From: Tissierellia bacterium
GTDB taxonomy: Bacteria > Bacillota > Clostridia > Tissierellales > Tepidimicrobiaceae
Direction of reading: 5' to 3'
NCBI GenBank assembly: GCA_012728725.1
Contig: JAAYEM010000029.1
Span: 30,575-94,574 of the forward strand
DNA length: 64,000 nt
The notes under the pieces were generated by a model, which saw nothing but the letters and a program-made list of their open reading frames with translations, searched no databases and was not told the origin of the DNA. Shown one piece after another: positions 26,908-36,974 of the stretch. Both the position numbers and the translations under genes were made by a program. Numbering within the stretch: the stretch's first letter is position 1; each line of letters opens with the position of its first letter.

Positions 26908-27624
26908 ATGACGGAACCAGTATACAAAAGAGTTGTTTTGAAATTGAGTGGAGAAGCTTTGGCAGGGAAAAAAGGTCATGGGATAGATATAGATACAGTT
27001 AATAGGATATCTAATGAAATAAAGCAGTTGAATGATATGGGAGTAGAAGTGGCTATAGTAGTAGGCGGAGGTAATTTTTGGAGGGGAAAATCTGCTAAGG
27101 AGATGGATAGGACAACTTCTGATTATATGGGGATGTTAGGCACAGTTATCAATGCTCTTGCCCTACAAGATGCATTGGAAAAAATAGGGGTTGTTACAAG
27201 GGTGCAGACTGCTATTGAAATGAGGCAGATTGCGGAACCCTATATTAGAAGAAGGGCAATAAGACATCTGGAAAAGAAGAGGGTAGTAATATTTGCCGCC
27301 GGATCAGGAAATCCTTATTTTTCAACAGATACCACTGCAGCACTTAGGGCTGCTGAAATAGAAGCGGAAGTAATACTTTTGGCTAAAAAAGGAGTAGATG
27401 GAGTATATGATTCTGATCCATACCTTAATGCATCTGCCAAAAAGTTTGATACTCTTAGATATATTGATATATTAAATATGGGGTTAGGAATTATGGACTC
27501 TACAGCTACTTCTTTATGCATGGACAATAGTATACCAATAATAGTATTTGGCATTGATAGGCCAAATAATATTATTGATGTAATACTAGGTAAGAAAATT
27601 GGTACTCATGTAAAGGAGGAATGA
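26908..27624 (+). CDS. pyrH: UMP kinase
   Basis: 238 residues. Amino-acid-kinase fold motifs: [33 protein letters not shown], and [20 protein letters not shown] with the following [12 protein letters not shown]. It phosphorylates UMP to UDP for RNA and wall precursors. The ribosome site is AGAAGGAGTG. Its stop overlaps the frr ribosome site region, indicating coupling. Confidence 0.97.
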   Translation: MTEPVYKRVVLKLSGEALAGKKGHGIDIDTVNRISNEIKQLNDMGVEVAIVVGGGNFWRGKSAKEMDRTTSDYMGMLGTVINALALQDALEKIGVVTRVQTAIEMRQIAEPYIRRRAIRHLEKKRVVIFAAGSGNPYFSTDTTAALRAAEIEAEVILLAKKGVDGVYDSDPYLNASAKKFDTLRYIDILNMGLGIMDSTATSLCMDNSIPIIVFGIDRPNNIIDVILGKKIGTHVKEE

Positions 27625-27626
27625 TT

Positions 27627-28184
27627 ATGTATTTAGAGGTTCATAAGCAAGCTGAAGAAAAGATGAAAAAAACGGTGGAAGTTTTTAAGGAAGAACTGAA
27701 ATCTATAAGAGCTGGTAGGGCGAATCCTGCTTTACTTGATAAAATTTCCATCGATTATTATGGTACTCCCACCCCTTTAAAACAGGTTTCAACCATAACA
27801 GCTCCAGAACCTAGATTATTAGTTGTTCAACCATGGGACGTTAATTTAATCCCTGTAATAGAAAAGGCAATATTAAAAGCAGATCTGGGATTAAATCCAT
27901 CTAATGATGGAAAGGTAATTAGGTTACCTATTCCACTTCTTACCGAAGAAAGAAGAAAAGAACTTGTAAAATTAGTAAGAAAGAATGCTGAAAATGCCAA
28001 AATATCAGTAAGAAATATTAGAAGAGAGACAAATGATATAATCAAAAAAATGGAAAAGGGTAAAGAGCTAAGCGAAGATGATAGGAAGGCTGCAGAAGGC
28101 GAAACCCAAAAACTCACCGATAAGTATATAGATATGATTGATGAGATTACAAGTAGAAAAGAGGAAGAATTATTGGAGATTTAG
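27627..28184 (+). CDS. frr: Ribosome recycling factor
   Basis: 185 residues from ATG 27627, seven bases after AGGAGG; the ATG at 27621 would leave only one base. Standard RRF sequence: [40 protein letters not shown] and [20 protein letters not shown]. With EF-G it splits post-termination ribosomes. It ends at a compact terminator. Confidence 0.97.
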   Translation: MYLEVHKQAEEKMKKTVEVFKEELKSIRAGRANPALLDKISIDYYGTPTPLKQVSTITAPEPRLLVVQPWDVNLIPVIEKAILKADLGLNPSNDGKVIRLPIPLLTEERRKELVKLVRKNAENAKISVRNIRRETNDIIKKMEKGKELSEDDRKAAEGETQKLTDKYIDMIDEITSRKEEELLEI

Positions 28185-28187
28185 ATT

Positions 28188-28213
28188 CCCCTTCTCACAA
28201 AGAAGGGGTTTTT
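28188..28213 (+). terminator. Intrinsic terminator after frr
   Basis: CCCCTTCT/AGAAGGGG with a five-base loop followed by TTTTT. It ends only 20 bases before the uppS start, so uppS and the genes after it must be read through or use a promoter inside frr. Confidence 0.8.
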
Positions 28214-28232
28214 AACAATGGAGGTAAGTATT

Positions 28233-28976
28233 ATGAGACTGAATTCAGCACAAGAATTGAGAAAAAAAATAGATCCTATGAAACTTCCTAAGCATGTAGC
28301 TATTATTATGGATGGTAATGGAAGATGGGCAAAAAAAAGACACCTTCCAAGGACTGCAGGCCATCAAGAAGGGATGAAAAGAGTTGTTGAAATAGTAGAA
28401 GTAGCCAATAAATTAAATATTGAATATCTATCCCTTTATGCTTTTTCCACGGAAAATTGGAAACGGCCCAAGGAAGAAATTCAAGGTATTATGAAAATAT
28501 TGGTACAGTATATTAGGATGGAATTAGAAAGGATACATAAAAATAATATAAAGATTCAAGTAATGGGGGATTTAAAAAGACTGCCAGATGCACCAAGGAA
28601 AGAAGTTGAAAGAGCAATAGAAAAGACTAAGAATAACTCTAAAATGATTTTGAATATAGGGTTAAACTATGGTGGCAGGGATGAAATTGTGCGTGCTGTA
28701 AAGAATATTTTAGAAGATATAGAAATGGGTAAACTAAAAAAAGAGGATATAGATAAAGAACTGTTTTCACAATATTTATATACGCATAATTTGCCAGATC
28801 CAGATTTGCTTATTAGGCCTAGTGGGGAAATAAGACTGAGTAATTTTATGCTTTATCAAGTAGCATATACTGAATTTTATTTTTGCGATACATACTGGCC
28901 TGATTTCAAGGAAGAGGATTTTTATAAAGCTATACTAGAATATCAAAGTAGAAACAGAAGATTTGGGGGAGTTTAA
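28233..28976 (+). CDS. uppS: Isoprenyl transferase (undecaprenyl diphosphate synthase)
   Basis: 247 residues from ATG 28233, eight bases after GGAGG; ATG 28218 would overlap that site. Cis-prenyltransferase motifs: HVAIIMDGNGRWAKKR with the catalytic Asp, LSLYAFSTENWKRP, and the C-terminal LLIRPSGEIRLSNFMLYQV followed by YTEFYF. It makes the C55 lipid carrier for the cell wall. It adjoins cdsA with no gap. Confidence 0.96.
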   Translation: MRLNSAQELRKKIDPMKLPKHVAIIMDGNGRWAKKRHLPRTAGHQEGMKRVVEIVEVANKLNIEYLSLYAFSTENWKRPKEEIQGIMKILVQYIRMELERIHKNNIKIQVMGDLKRLPDAPRKEVERAIEKTKNNSKMILNIGLNYGGRDEIVRAVKNILEDIEMGKLKKEDIDKELFSQYLYTHNLPDPDLLIRPSGEIRLSNFMLYQVAYTEFYFCDTYWPDFKEEDFYKAILEYQSRNRRFGGV

Positions 28977-29750
28977 GTGAAAGAACTATTTATTAGAGCT
29001 ATTAGTGGTCTATTGATAGTTTTATTATCTATTTTTATAATATCCAAGGGAGGTAGCTTGCTGGCCTATTTTATTTTTTTATTATCCCTAATTGGGATTA
29101 GGGAATTTTATAGGGCTGTAGAGAATATAAAGATAAAACCTGTTAAGATTATAGGCTATATTTCCTGTGTTGGTTTTCTGCTAAATGCTTTAGGAATAAA
29201 ATGGGTTTCTGTTTCCCTGATTCTATTTTTTGCAGTAGCTGCATTATTAACCACCTTAGTGTTTAAGAAGGATATAAAACTGTTAGATATAGCTATGACT
29301 TTATTTGGAATATTCTACATACCCTTTCTTATGCAACATATTATATATTTAGATGGGTCTATTTATATCTGGTTAATATTTATAACTGCATGGGGCACTG
29401 ATACTATGGCATATTTATCCGGGAGTATATTTGGTAAAAACAAACTTTGTCCCCAAATAAGCCCAAAGAAAACCATTGAAGGATCAATTGGGGGGATCTT
29501 AGGGTCTGTTTTATTGACCTTGGCATATGGTATATATTACCAACTGTCCCCTATATGGTTTTTCCTTTTACTTTCATTTGTTGCTTCAATTATAGCACAA
29601 ATAGGAGATTTAATAGCCTCTAAATTAAAGAGGATTACCGGGATAAAGGATTTCGGATTTATTATGCCAGGTCATGGGGGTATATTAGATAGATTTGACA
29701 GTATATTATTTACTGCTCCATTAATTTACTATATGGTAAATCTACTATAA
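28977..29750 (+). CDS. cdsA: Phosphatidate cytidylyltransferase
   Basis: 257 residues with a GTG start just after the uppS stop. It is a polytopic membrane protein. The CDS signature is intact near the C-terminus: ASKLKRITGIKDFGFIMPGH followed by GGILDRFDS. ISPKKTIEGSIGGILGS is the other conserved block. It makes CDP-diacylglycerol for phospholipids. In many relatives dxr follows; here rseP follows after 19 bases. Confidence 0.95.
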   Translation: MKELFIRAISGLLIVLLSIFIISKGGSLLAYFIFLLSLIGIREFYRAVENIKIKPVKIIGYISCVGFLLNALGIKWVSVSLILFFAVAALLTTLVFKKDIKLLDIAMTLFGIFYIPFLMQHIIYLDGSIYIWLIFITAWGTDTMAYLSGSIFGKNKLCPQISPKKTIEGSIGGILGSVLLTLAYGIYYQLSPIWFFLLLSFVASIIAQIGDLIASKLKRITGIKDFGFIMPGHGGILDRFDSILFTAPLIYYMVNLL

Positions 29751-29769
29751 TAGATAGGTGGTGGACAAA

Positions 29770-30780
29770 ATGTTGACAGCAGTTGCAGCAGTTTTTGTAT
29801 TTTTGATGGTAATACTTTTTCATGAACTTGGTCATTTTATCACGGCAAAAATAGTGGGTATAAAGGTAAATGAATTCTCTATAGGCATGGGGCCTAAAAT
29901 ATTACAAAAGCAGGTAGGGGAAACCAAATACAGCATCAGAATATTGCCTATAGGTGGCTATGTTAGTATGGAAGGAGAAGATGAAAAATCTAACCACCCT
30001 AGAAGCTTTAATAATGTACCTGCCCATTCCAGGATGTTGGTGGTGGCGGCAGGAGCATTGATGAATTTTATTTTAGCCATAATAGTATTTTCGATTGTTT
30101 CACTAAATGTTGGCATGCCTACAACTACAGTTTTAAGGACTATTGAGAATTCCCCTGCAGAACAAGTTGGAATAGTTAGTGGTGATACCATATTGAGTAT
30201 CAATGACCAGGAAGTCAAAAACTGGGACTCCATGGTTAAAATTATAAGCAATTCCGACCCAAATGAAGATATGGATATTGTAGTATTAAGGGATGAAAAG
30301 AAAATTCACTATACTTTAAAACCTGAAGTTATAGATGGTAGAACCATGATAGGTGTAGAGCCAACTTATGAAAGATCCTTACTCTCTGCTATAAAGGGTG
30401 GTTTCCAAAAAACAGGAACTATGTTTGGTTTGATGGTTGATTTTATTAAGATGCTATTTAGAGGTGAAGTAACAACTAGAGATTTGTCAGGACCTGTAGG
30501 TGTGATATATACAATTGGTGAAGCGGCTAAATATGGATTTATAAATTTATTATATTTTATGGGATTTATTAGTGTAAATTTAGGATTCTTTAATTTATTG
30601 CCCCTACCTGCCTTAGATGGAAGTAGAATAGTATTTTCCTTCATAGAGATTATTAGAGGAAAGGGTATTGATCCTGAAAAGGAAGGTTTCATTCATTTTA
30701 TAGGTTTTATTCTATTAATATTACTAATGTTGACGGTAACTTATTCAGATATCATTAGATTTAATATATTTAGAAGGTGA
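29770..30780 (+). CDS. rseP: RIP zinc metalloprotease RseP (RasP)
   Basis: 336 residues from ATG 29770 behind AGGTGGTGG; the GTG at 29758 lies in that site. The zinc motif is in the first membrane helix (LFHELGHFITAKIVG), a PDZ domain is at about 115-185 (SPAEQVGIVSGDTILSINDQ), and the second metal motif is LLPLPALDGSRIVF near residue 282. It cuts membrane proteins such as anti-sigma factors and signal peptide remnants within the bilayer. It lies directly after cdsA, where dxr would usually intervene. Confidence 0.95.
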   Translation: MLTAVAAVFVFLMVILFHELGHFITAKIVGIKVNEFSIGMGPKILQKQVGETKYSIRILPIGGYVSMEGEDEKSNHPRSFNNVPAHSRMLVVAAGALMNFILAIIVFSIVSLNVGMPTTTVLRTIENSPAEQVGIVSGDTILSINDQEVKNWDSMVKIISNSDPNEDMDIVVLRDEKKIHYTLKPEVIDGRTMIGVEPTYERSLLSAIKGGFQKTGTMFGLMVDFIKMLFRGEVTTRDLSGPVGVIYTIGEAAKYGFINLLYFMGFISVNLGFFNLLPLPALDGSRIVFSFIEIIRGKGIDPEKEGFIHFIGFILLILLMLTVTYSDIIRFNIFRR

Positions 30781-30785
30781 TACAA

Positions 30786-31835
30786 ATGGAAAGAAGAAAT
30801 ACAAGAAAAATTATGGTTGGAAATGTGCCAGTTGGAGGTAATAGTCCTATTACTGTACAGTCTATGACCAATACAATTACCAAAGATATCCATAGCACTG
30901 TTAGGCAGATTAAGGAGTTAGAAAAGGCAGGTTGCCATATTATAAGGGCAGCAGTTACCGATTTTGAAGATGCAAAAGCAATAAGGGAGATAAAAAAGAA
31001 TATAAGTATTCCATTTATTGCAGATATTCAATATGACTATAGATTAGCAATTGCAGCAGTAGAAAATGGTGCTGATTGCTTAAGGATTAATCCAGGCAAT
31101 ATAGGTTCAAAGAGTAAGGTAAGGGAGATTATAGATAGATGTAAGGAAAGAAATATACCCATAAGGGTAGGAGTTAATTCAGGTTCAATTAAAAAGGAGT
31201 ACCTTGAAAAATATGGTGGAGTAAATGAAAATTCAATGGTATATAGTGCATTGGAACAAATAAGGTTGATTGAAAGTATGGGGTATGAAGAGATTAAAGT
31301 ATCTTTGAAAGCAAGCAGCGTGCCCCTTACCATTAAGGCTTACGAGAAAATATCCCAATTCGTAGATTATCCTCTACATTTAGGAGTTACTGAAGCTGGG
31401 CCAATTTGGAAGGGTACTATTAAATCTGCTGTAGGTATTGGAACCCTATTATCCATGGGTATTGGTGATACAATTAGAATATCCTTAACTGGTGATCCAG
31501 TAGAAGAGGTAAGGGTAGGTCGTGAAATATTAAGATCCTTAAACCTATTAAATGAAGGGATTGAAATAATATCATGTCCCACTTGTGGAAGGACAAAGAT
31601 AAGACTAATAGAGTTGGTAGAGGAAGCAGAAAAAAGGCTGGAAGGTATTAACAAACCCCTAAGGGTTGCCATTATGGGATGTCCTGTTAATGGTCCTGGG
31701 GAGGCTAAAGAAGCTGATATAGGAATAGCTGGGGGGCAGGGAGAAGGTTTAATTTTTAGAAAGGGTAAAATTATAAAAAAAGTTAAAGAGGATTTACTGC
31801 TAGATGAATTAATAAAGGAGATTGAAAATTTATAA
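30786..31835 (+). CDS. ispG: 4-Hydroxy-3-methylbut-2-enyl diphosphate synthase (flavodoxin/ferredoxin dependent)
   Basis: 349 residues from ATG 30786, behind AAGGTG; GTG 30777 lies in the site. The TIM-barrel part (SPITVQSMTNTITKDIHSTV, ADIQYDYRLAIAAVENGADC) and the C-terminal iron-sulfur part (ISCPTCGRTK and IMGCPVNGPGEAKEADIGIA) are complete. It is the penultimate step of the MEP isoprenoid pathway. Its presence means the organism probably uses the MEP route, although dxr is not at this locus. Confidence 0.96.
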   Translation: MERRNTRKIMVGNVPVGGNSPITVQSMTNTITKDIHSTVRQIKELEKAGCHIIRAAVTDFEDAKAIREIKKNISIPFIADIQYDYRLAIAAVENGADCLRINPGNIGSKSKVREIIDRCKERNIPIRVGVNSGSIKKEYLEKYGGVNENSMVYSALEQIRLIESMGYEEIKVSLKASSVPLTIKAYEKISQFVDYPLHLGVTEAGPIWKGTIKSAVGIGTLLSMGIGDTIRISLTGDPVEEVRVGREILRSLNLLNEGIEIISCPTCGRTKIRLIELVEEAEKRLEGINKPLRVAIMGCPVNGPGEAKEADIGIAGGQGEGLIFRKGKIIKKVKEDLLLDELIKEIENL

Positions 31836-31855
31836 TTATTAAGATGGGGGTGCTT

Positions 31856-32527
31856 ATGCTAGATAGCAAACAAGTTTTTATTAGATTGATACTATCAATA
31901 TTATTATCTGGCATTATTGGGATTGATAGGGAAAGTACAAACAAACCTGCTGGACTAAGGACTCACATCCTGGTATCCCTAGGCGCTACTTTAATGATGT
32001 TATTATCTTTGCATTTTAATAGCATGTACAGAAATGGTATAACTATGTATACTGACAGAATGGCAGCTCAGGTAATAAGCGGCATAGGTTTTTTGGGAGC
32101 TGGTACAATTTTAAGAAGGGATAAGGGGATAATAACAGGGCTTACGACTGCTGCAAGTCTGTGGGTAGTTGCTGCCATAGGATTGGCTGTTGGGGCTGGT
32201 TTTTATTTAGGAGCTGTTCTTACAACCATTTTTACAGTTATTACCTTGATTACATTTCAAAAGGTCAGCAAAAAGTTTAGGGCAAAGGGACAATATCTAG
32301 CTTCTTTAAGGATAATATCCGTTGATAAACCCGGAATAGTTGGAAAGATAGGACAGGTTTTAGGTGAACATGATGTTAATATACTAAGCATAAATATAGA
32401 GCACATAGATGCCGATCTAATCTCCATCAATTTAGAGGTGGCGATGAAAGAATTGAAAATTAAATACGATTTATTAAATACTATTGCAAGTATAGAAGAT
32501 ATAGTCGAAGTATCCCAGCGAAGTTAA
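31856..32527 (+). CDS. MgtC/SapB family membrane protein with C-terminal ACT-like domain
   Basis: 223 residues from ATG 31856 behind GGGGG. The N-terminal 130 residues have about four membrane helices with MgtC motifs: SGIIGIDRESTNKPAGLRTH, QVISGIGFLGAGTILRRDKG and TGLTTAASLWVVAAIGLAVG. The C-terminal 75 residues read as an ACT-like regulatory domain (RIISVDKPGIVGKIGQVLGE, HDVNILSIN). MgtC proteins are linked to growth in low magnesium and to acid or phosphate stress. It sits where proS is found in many relatives, between ispG and polC. The direct function is unknown. Confidence 0.88.
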   Translation: MLDSKQVFIRLILSILLSGIIGIDRESTNKPAGLRTHILVSLGATLMMLLSLHFNSMYRNGITMYTDRMAAQVISGIGFLGAGTILRRDKGIITGLTTAASLWVVAAIGLAVGAGFYLGAVLTTIFTVITLITFQKVSKKFRAKGQYLASLRIISVDKPGIVGKIGQVLGEHDVNILSINIEHIDADLISINLEVAMKELKIKYDLLNTIASIEDIVEVSQRS

Positions 32528-32545
32528 GGGGGTAAGCAACAAAGG

Positions 32546-35500
32546 ATGAATAAAGATAGGATACCGCTTATAAAATTGTTTAGAAACAACAATATGCCTA
32601 TAGATGGCAAAATAGATGGGGTGTTTGTTGTAAAAGTTAAGGTAGATACCAATAATAGAATGGAAGTATTTTTAGAGTCGGATGAGTTGAAAAGAGAAGA
32701 AGAATTGGATCAAATAAAAGATGCATTATCAGATAAATTTAAGGATATGGAAATAGCTATTAGAATAAAATATAACATTCCAACTGAATTTAAACATATT
32801 ATGGATAAATATTGGGATAACATATTGTATCTTATAGAAAAAGAAATACCCTCAAGTAGTTCCTGGCTAGATGAATTAGATTACAAACTAAAGGATAATA
32901 ATATTAATATTTTTGTAACCAAAAATATAATATATCATACTCTAGAGAATTATCAGATACCAAGGAAGATTAAAGAGAAAATTAAAGATGAATTTAATAT
33001 AGATATGGATATAAATTTAGATAATTCAAAAGTATTGGATAGGGATTCCGATTTTTTGGATAAAACTATGTCTGAAGAAAAGAAAATATCATTAGAAACT
33101 TTGAATGGCGTAAAGGAAAAGGCTAGGACTGAAAAGGATAAAAAAGAAATAAAACCCAATAAGGACTATATACTTGGTAAAAGAATAGAAGAAGAAGCTA
33201 TTAAAATAAAGGATATAAACTCAAATACTGGATCGGCTGTAATCTGTGGTGAAGTATTTGATTATGAATCAAGGGATATTAGGGGAAATAGAAAGCTAGT
33301 TATATTCAATATATCAGATTTTACCGATTCAATTAATGTGAAAGTATTCTTAACTGAAAAACAGCATGAGGAATTTGAATTAAATGTTAATAATGGTTCC
33401 TATGTAAAGGTGGAAGGAGACATCATATTTGATAACTATTCAAAACATTTGGTATTAATGCTTAAATCCTTAAACCTATTGGAAAAAGAAGAAAGAAAGG
33501 ATTTGTCTGATAACAAGCGGGTGGAGCTACATGTCCATACTCAGATGAGTGCTATGGATGGGGTATCAAGTTTTAGAAAGATTGTGGAAAGGGCAAAAAA
33601 ATGGGGACATAAAGCAATAGCAATAACAGATCATGGTGTAGTTCAAGGATTCCCCGAAGCAATGGAAGCGGGGAAGGAATTTGGGATCAAAATTATTTAT
33701 GGAGTTGAAGGCTATTTAGTTAATGATAATAAACCAATTATAACAAATTATGATGAAGAAAAGGTATATAATAAATTTGTAGTATTCGATATAGAGACAA
33801 CAGGATTATCCCCTGAAAAAGATATGATTACAGAGATAGGGGCTATAAAAATAGAAGATGGCGAGATTGTTGATCAATTTAGCCAGCTAATTAATCCCCA
33901 AAGAATAATTCCTGAAAAAATTATAAAACTTACAGGGATTACCAATGAGATGGTTAGGGATAAGCCTACCATAGAAGAGGTTTTGCCTGAATTTGAAGAT
34001 TTTATAGAAGATGCAGTTTTAGTTGCCCATAATGCTTCCTTCGATGCAGGCTTTATAAGGGCACAATTTGCTAAAATGGGGAAGACTTTAAACAATCCTA
34101 TTTTAGATACCCTAGAATTAAGCAGATCTTTATATCCCCACTTAAAGAGTCATAAACTTAATGTAGTTGCTAAACATTTAAATGTAAATCTTATCAATCA
34201 TCATAGGGCTGTAGATGATGCTAAGGCAACTTCAGAGATTTTCATAAAATCTATGGAATTAATGCGTAATAGTGGAATCAAAGATATTTCTGATATAAAT
34301 AAGTTAACCAGGAATAGGGATATAACTAAAGATAAATCCTACCATATTGTAATACTTGCTAAAAACCTTATAGGGTTAAAAAACTTATATAAACTGATCT
34401 CAGAATCCCATTTGAACTATTTTTACAGAAGGCCAAGGATACCCAGGTCCTTATTAAATAAATATAGGGATGGATTAATTATAGGTAGTGCCTGCGAGGC
34501 AGGTGAAGTATACAGGGCAATTATCAATAACAAGGATTTAAATGAGCTGGAGGAGATTATAAGCTTCTACGATTATCTGGAGATACAACCTATAGGTAAT
34601 AATTTGCATTTAGTAAGGAATGGGGTTGTAAGAGGGGAAGAGGAGCTAAAGAACATTAATAAAAGAATAGTAGAATTAGGGAGAAGGTTCAATAAACCAG
34701 TTGTGGCTACAGGTGATGTTCACTTTTTAGAGCCTGAAGATGAAGTTTATAGGCGTATATTGATGTTTGGACAGGGTTATGCTGATGCAGATTTTCAGCC
34801 CCCCCTTTATTTTAAAACTACTGATGAAATGTTAAAAGAATTTGAGTATTTAGGCAAAGATAAGGCAGAAGAAGTTGTTATAAAGAATACCAATTTGATA
34901 GCCAGTATGGTAGAGGAAATAGTTCCACTTCCTCCTGGGACCTATCCCCCAATTATAGAAGGAGCCGATAAGGAGTTAAAAGAGATAACCTATAATAGGG
35001 CCATGGAAATCTATGGTGACCCTCTACCTGCTCTTGTAAAGGAAAGACTGGATAAGGAACTAAATTCTATAATTGAAAATGGCTATGCAGTAATGTATAT
35101 AATTGCCCAGAAATTGGTTTCCAAGTCTTTGGAGGACGGGTATTTAGTTGGGTCTAGAGGCTCTGTTGGTTCATCTTTTGTAGCTACCATGAGTGGTATT
35201 ACTGAGGTAAATCCTTTAGTACCCCATTATGTATGTCCTAATTGTAAGTATAGTGAATTTATAGAAGATGGATCTATTGGTTCAGGGGTTGATTTACCTG
35301 ATAAAAGCTGTCCAAAATGTGGAAGCCAACTGAATAAGGATGGCCATGATATACCCTTTGAAGTATTTCTAGGATTTGAAGGGGATAAAGAGCCTGATAT
35401 AGATTTAAATTTTGCAGGAGAATATCAAGCTACTGCCCATAAATATACTGAAGAATTATTTGGAAAGGGATATGTATATAGGGCAGGAACAATTGGTACT

Positions 35501-36820
35501 ATAGCCGAGAAAACTGCCTATGGATTTGTAAAAAAATATTTTGAAGAAAAGGGAATTAGTCCTCATCCAGCTGAGATAAATAGGCTGGTAAAGGGCTGCA
35601 CCGGGGTAAAAAGAACATCTGGACAACATCCTGGTGGCGTTATGATAATACCTAAATATAAGGATGTTCATGATTTTACTCCAATACAATATCCAGCCGA
35701 TGACAAAAATTCTGGTGTTATTACTACCCATTTTGATTATCACTCTATTAGCGGTAGGATACTGAAATTAGATATTTTAGGCCACGATGTTCCAACCATA
35801 ATTAGAATGTTGGAAGATATTACTGAAGTCAAACCGGATACTATTCCTTTAGATGATAAAGAGACCATGAAACTATTCACCAGTATAGAACCTTTAAATA
35901 TTAAGGACAAGGATGTTAATATTGAGGTAGGTACACTAGGGATTCCTGAGTTTGGGACTAAATTTGTAAGACAGATGTTATTAGATACTAGACCTACAAC
36001 CTTTTCAGAATTGGTGAGGATCAGTGGTTTATCCCATGGTACTGATGTATGGCTAAATAATGCACAAGATTTAGTTAGGAATGGGATTGCTACCTTAAGC
36101 GAGGTTATATCTACTAGAGATGATATTATGCTTTATTTAATCTATTCTGGCCTTGATAAAAAGAGGGCTTTCAAAATAATGGAAGATGTAAGAAAAGGTA
36201 GAGGGCTAAAAAAAGAAGATGAAGAATATATGAGAAGCTTTAATATTCCAGAATGGTATATAGAGTCATGTAAAAAAATTAAATACATGTTTCCTAAGGC
36301 CCATGCTGTTGCTTATGTTATGATGTCTTTCAGGATTGCATATTTTAAAGTTCATTATCCAGAAGCATTTTACGCAACCTATTTTACTACTAAAGTACAG
36401 GATTTTGATGCTGGATTGATTTTAAAAGGAAAAGAAGCAGTTAGTTCTAAAATAAAGGAACTGGAAAATATAGGCAACGAAATGACGGCTAAAGAAAAAA
36501 ATCTACTGACCGTTCTGGAAGTGGCACAGGAAATGTATGCAAGAGGATATAAGTTTGGAAGAATAGATTTATATAAATCCGACAGTGACAAATTTTTGAT
36601 AGCAGAAGATGGAATACTACCTCCACTAAAATCATTAGATGGAGTAGGTGAAAGTGCCGCAAAAAATATTGTAGCTGAGAGAAATAAGGGCAAATTTTTA
36701 TCTATTGAGGATTTAGTATTAAGGACCAAGGTAAGCAAAACTGTGGTTGAAGCTTTAAGGGAGCATGGTTGTTTAGATGATTTGCCTGAAACCAATCAAA
36801 TTAGCCTTTTTAATATTTGA
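32546..36820 (+). CDS. polC: DNA polymerase III PolC-type, catalytic subunit with proofreading
   Basis: 1424 residues, the normal PolC length. Order: N-terminal domain, OB fold (about 225-310), PHP part one (HVHTQMSAMDGVSSF at about 328), inserted DEDDh exonuclease (VFDIETTGLSPEKD at about 412; HNASFDAGF; HRAVDDAKAT), PHP continuation, zinc-binding segment (CPNC ... CPKC at about 897-930), palm with PDIDLNF (about 950) and the C-terminal helix-hairpin-helix. It is the main replicative polymerase of low-GC Firmicutes. The stop overlaps a promoter for the next operon. Confidence 0.97.
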   Translation: MNKDRIPLIKLFRNNNMPIDGKIDGVFVVKVKVDTNNRMEVFLESDELKREEELDQIKDALSDKFKDMEIAIRIKYNIPTEFKHIMDKYWDNILYLIEKEIPSSSSWLDELDYKLKDNNINIFVTKNIIYHTLENYQIPRKIKEKIKDEFNIDMDINLDNSKVLDRDSDFLDKTMSEEKKISLETLNGVKEKARTEKDKKEIKPNKDYILGKRIEEEAIKIKDINSNTGSAVICGEVFDYESRDIRGNRKLVIFNISDFTDSINVKVFLTEKQHEEFELNVNNGSYVKVEGDIIFDNYSKHLVLMLKSLNLLEKEERKDLSDNKRVELHVHTQMSAMDGVSSFRKIVERAKKWGHKAIAITDHGVVQGFPEAMEAGKEFGIKIIYGVEGYLVNDNKPIITNYDEEKVYNKFVVFDIETTGLSPEKDMITEIGAIKIEDGEIVDQFSQLINPQRIIPEKIIKLTGITNEMVRDKPTIEEVLPEFEDFIEDAVLVAHNASFDAGFIRAQFAKMGKTLNNPILDTLELSRSLYPHLKSHKLNVVAKHLNVNLINHHRAVDDAKATSEIFIKSMELMRNSGIKDISDINKLTRNRDITKDKSYHIVILAKNLIGLKNLYKLISESHLNYFYRRPRIPRSLLNKYRDGLIIGSACEAGEVYRAIINNKDLNELEEIISFYDYLEIQPIGNNLHLVRNGVVRGEEELKNINKRIVELGRRFNKPVVATGDVHFLEPEDEVYRRILMFGQGYADADFQPPLYFKTTDEMLKEFEYLGKDKAEEVVIKNTNLIASMVEEIVPLPPGTYPPIIEGADKELKEITYNRAMEIYGDPLPALVKERLDKELNSIIENGYAVMYIIAQKLVSKSLEDGYLVGSRGSVGSSFVATMSGITEVNPLVPHYVCPNCKYSEFIEDGSIGSGVDLPDKSCPKCGSQLNKDGHDIPFEVFLGFEGDKEPDIDLNFAGEYQATAHKYTEELFGKGYVYRAGTIGTIAEKTAYGFVKKYFEEKGISPHPAEINRLVKGCTGVKRTSGQHPGGVMIIPKYKDVHDFTPIQYPADDKNSGVITTHFDYHSISGRILKLDILGHDVPTIIRMLEDITEVKPDTIPLDDKETMKLFTSIEPLNIKDKDVNIEVGTLGIPEFGTKFVRQMLLDTRPTTFSELVRISGLSHGTDVWLNNAQDLVRNGIATLSEVISTRDDIMLYLIYSGLDKKRAFKIMEDVRKGRGLKKEDEEYMRSFNIPEWYIESCKKIKYMFPKAHAVAYVMMSFRIAYFKVHYPEAFYATYFTTKVQDFDAGLILKGKEAVSSKIKELENIGNEMTAKEKNLLTVLEVAQEMYARGYKFGRIDLYKSDSDKFLIAEDGILPPLKSLDGVGESAAKNIVAERNKGKFLSIEDLVLRTKVSKTVVEALREHGCLDDLPETNQISLFNI

Positions 36821-36844
36821 TTTTTTATTACATTGTGATATAAT
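36817..36844 (+). promoter_or_regulatory. Sigma-A promoter for the rimP-nusA-infB operon
   Basis: TTGATT (36817-36822), a 16-base spacer and an extended minus-10 TGATATAAT (TATAAT 36839-36844). The minus-35 overlaps the polC stop codon. Confidence 0.6.
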
Positions 36845-36876
36845 AAGGATAACAAAAGAAGGTTTAGGTTGCTAGT

Positions 36877-36912
36877 AGAGTGGGCTGGATCCCACTCTTA
36901 ATTTATTTATTA
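36877..36912 (+). promoter_or_regulatory. Attenuator-like hairpin in the rimP leader
   Basis: AGAGTGGG (36877-36884) pairs with CCCACTCT (36891-36898) around six bases, followed by a T-rich run. The leader is about 125 bases long. Hairpins in front of the nusA operon are widespread, and NusA itself promotes termination, so autogenous control is a reasonable inference. Confidence 0.5.
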
Positions 36913-36974
36913 TTACAGGGGTATATTAATATTAGTATTACAAAAAATAGATATAATTTTAGGGAGGTGATCTT

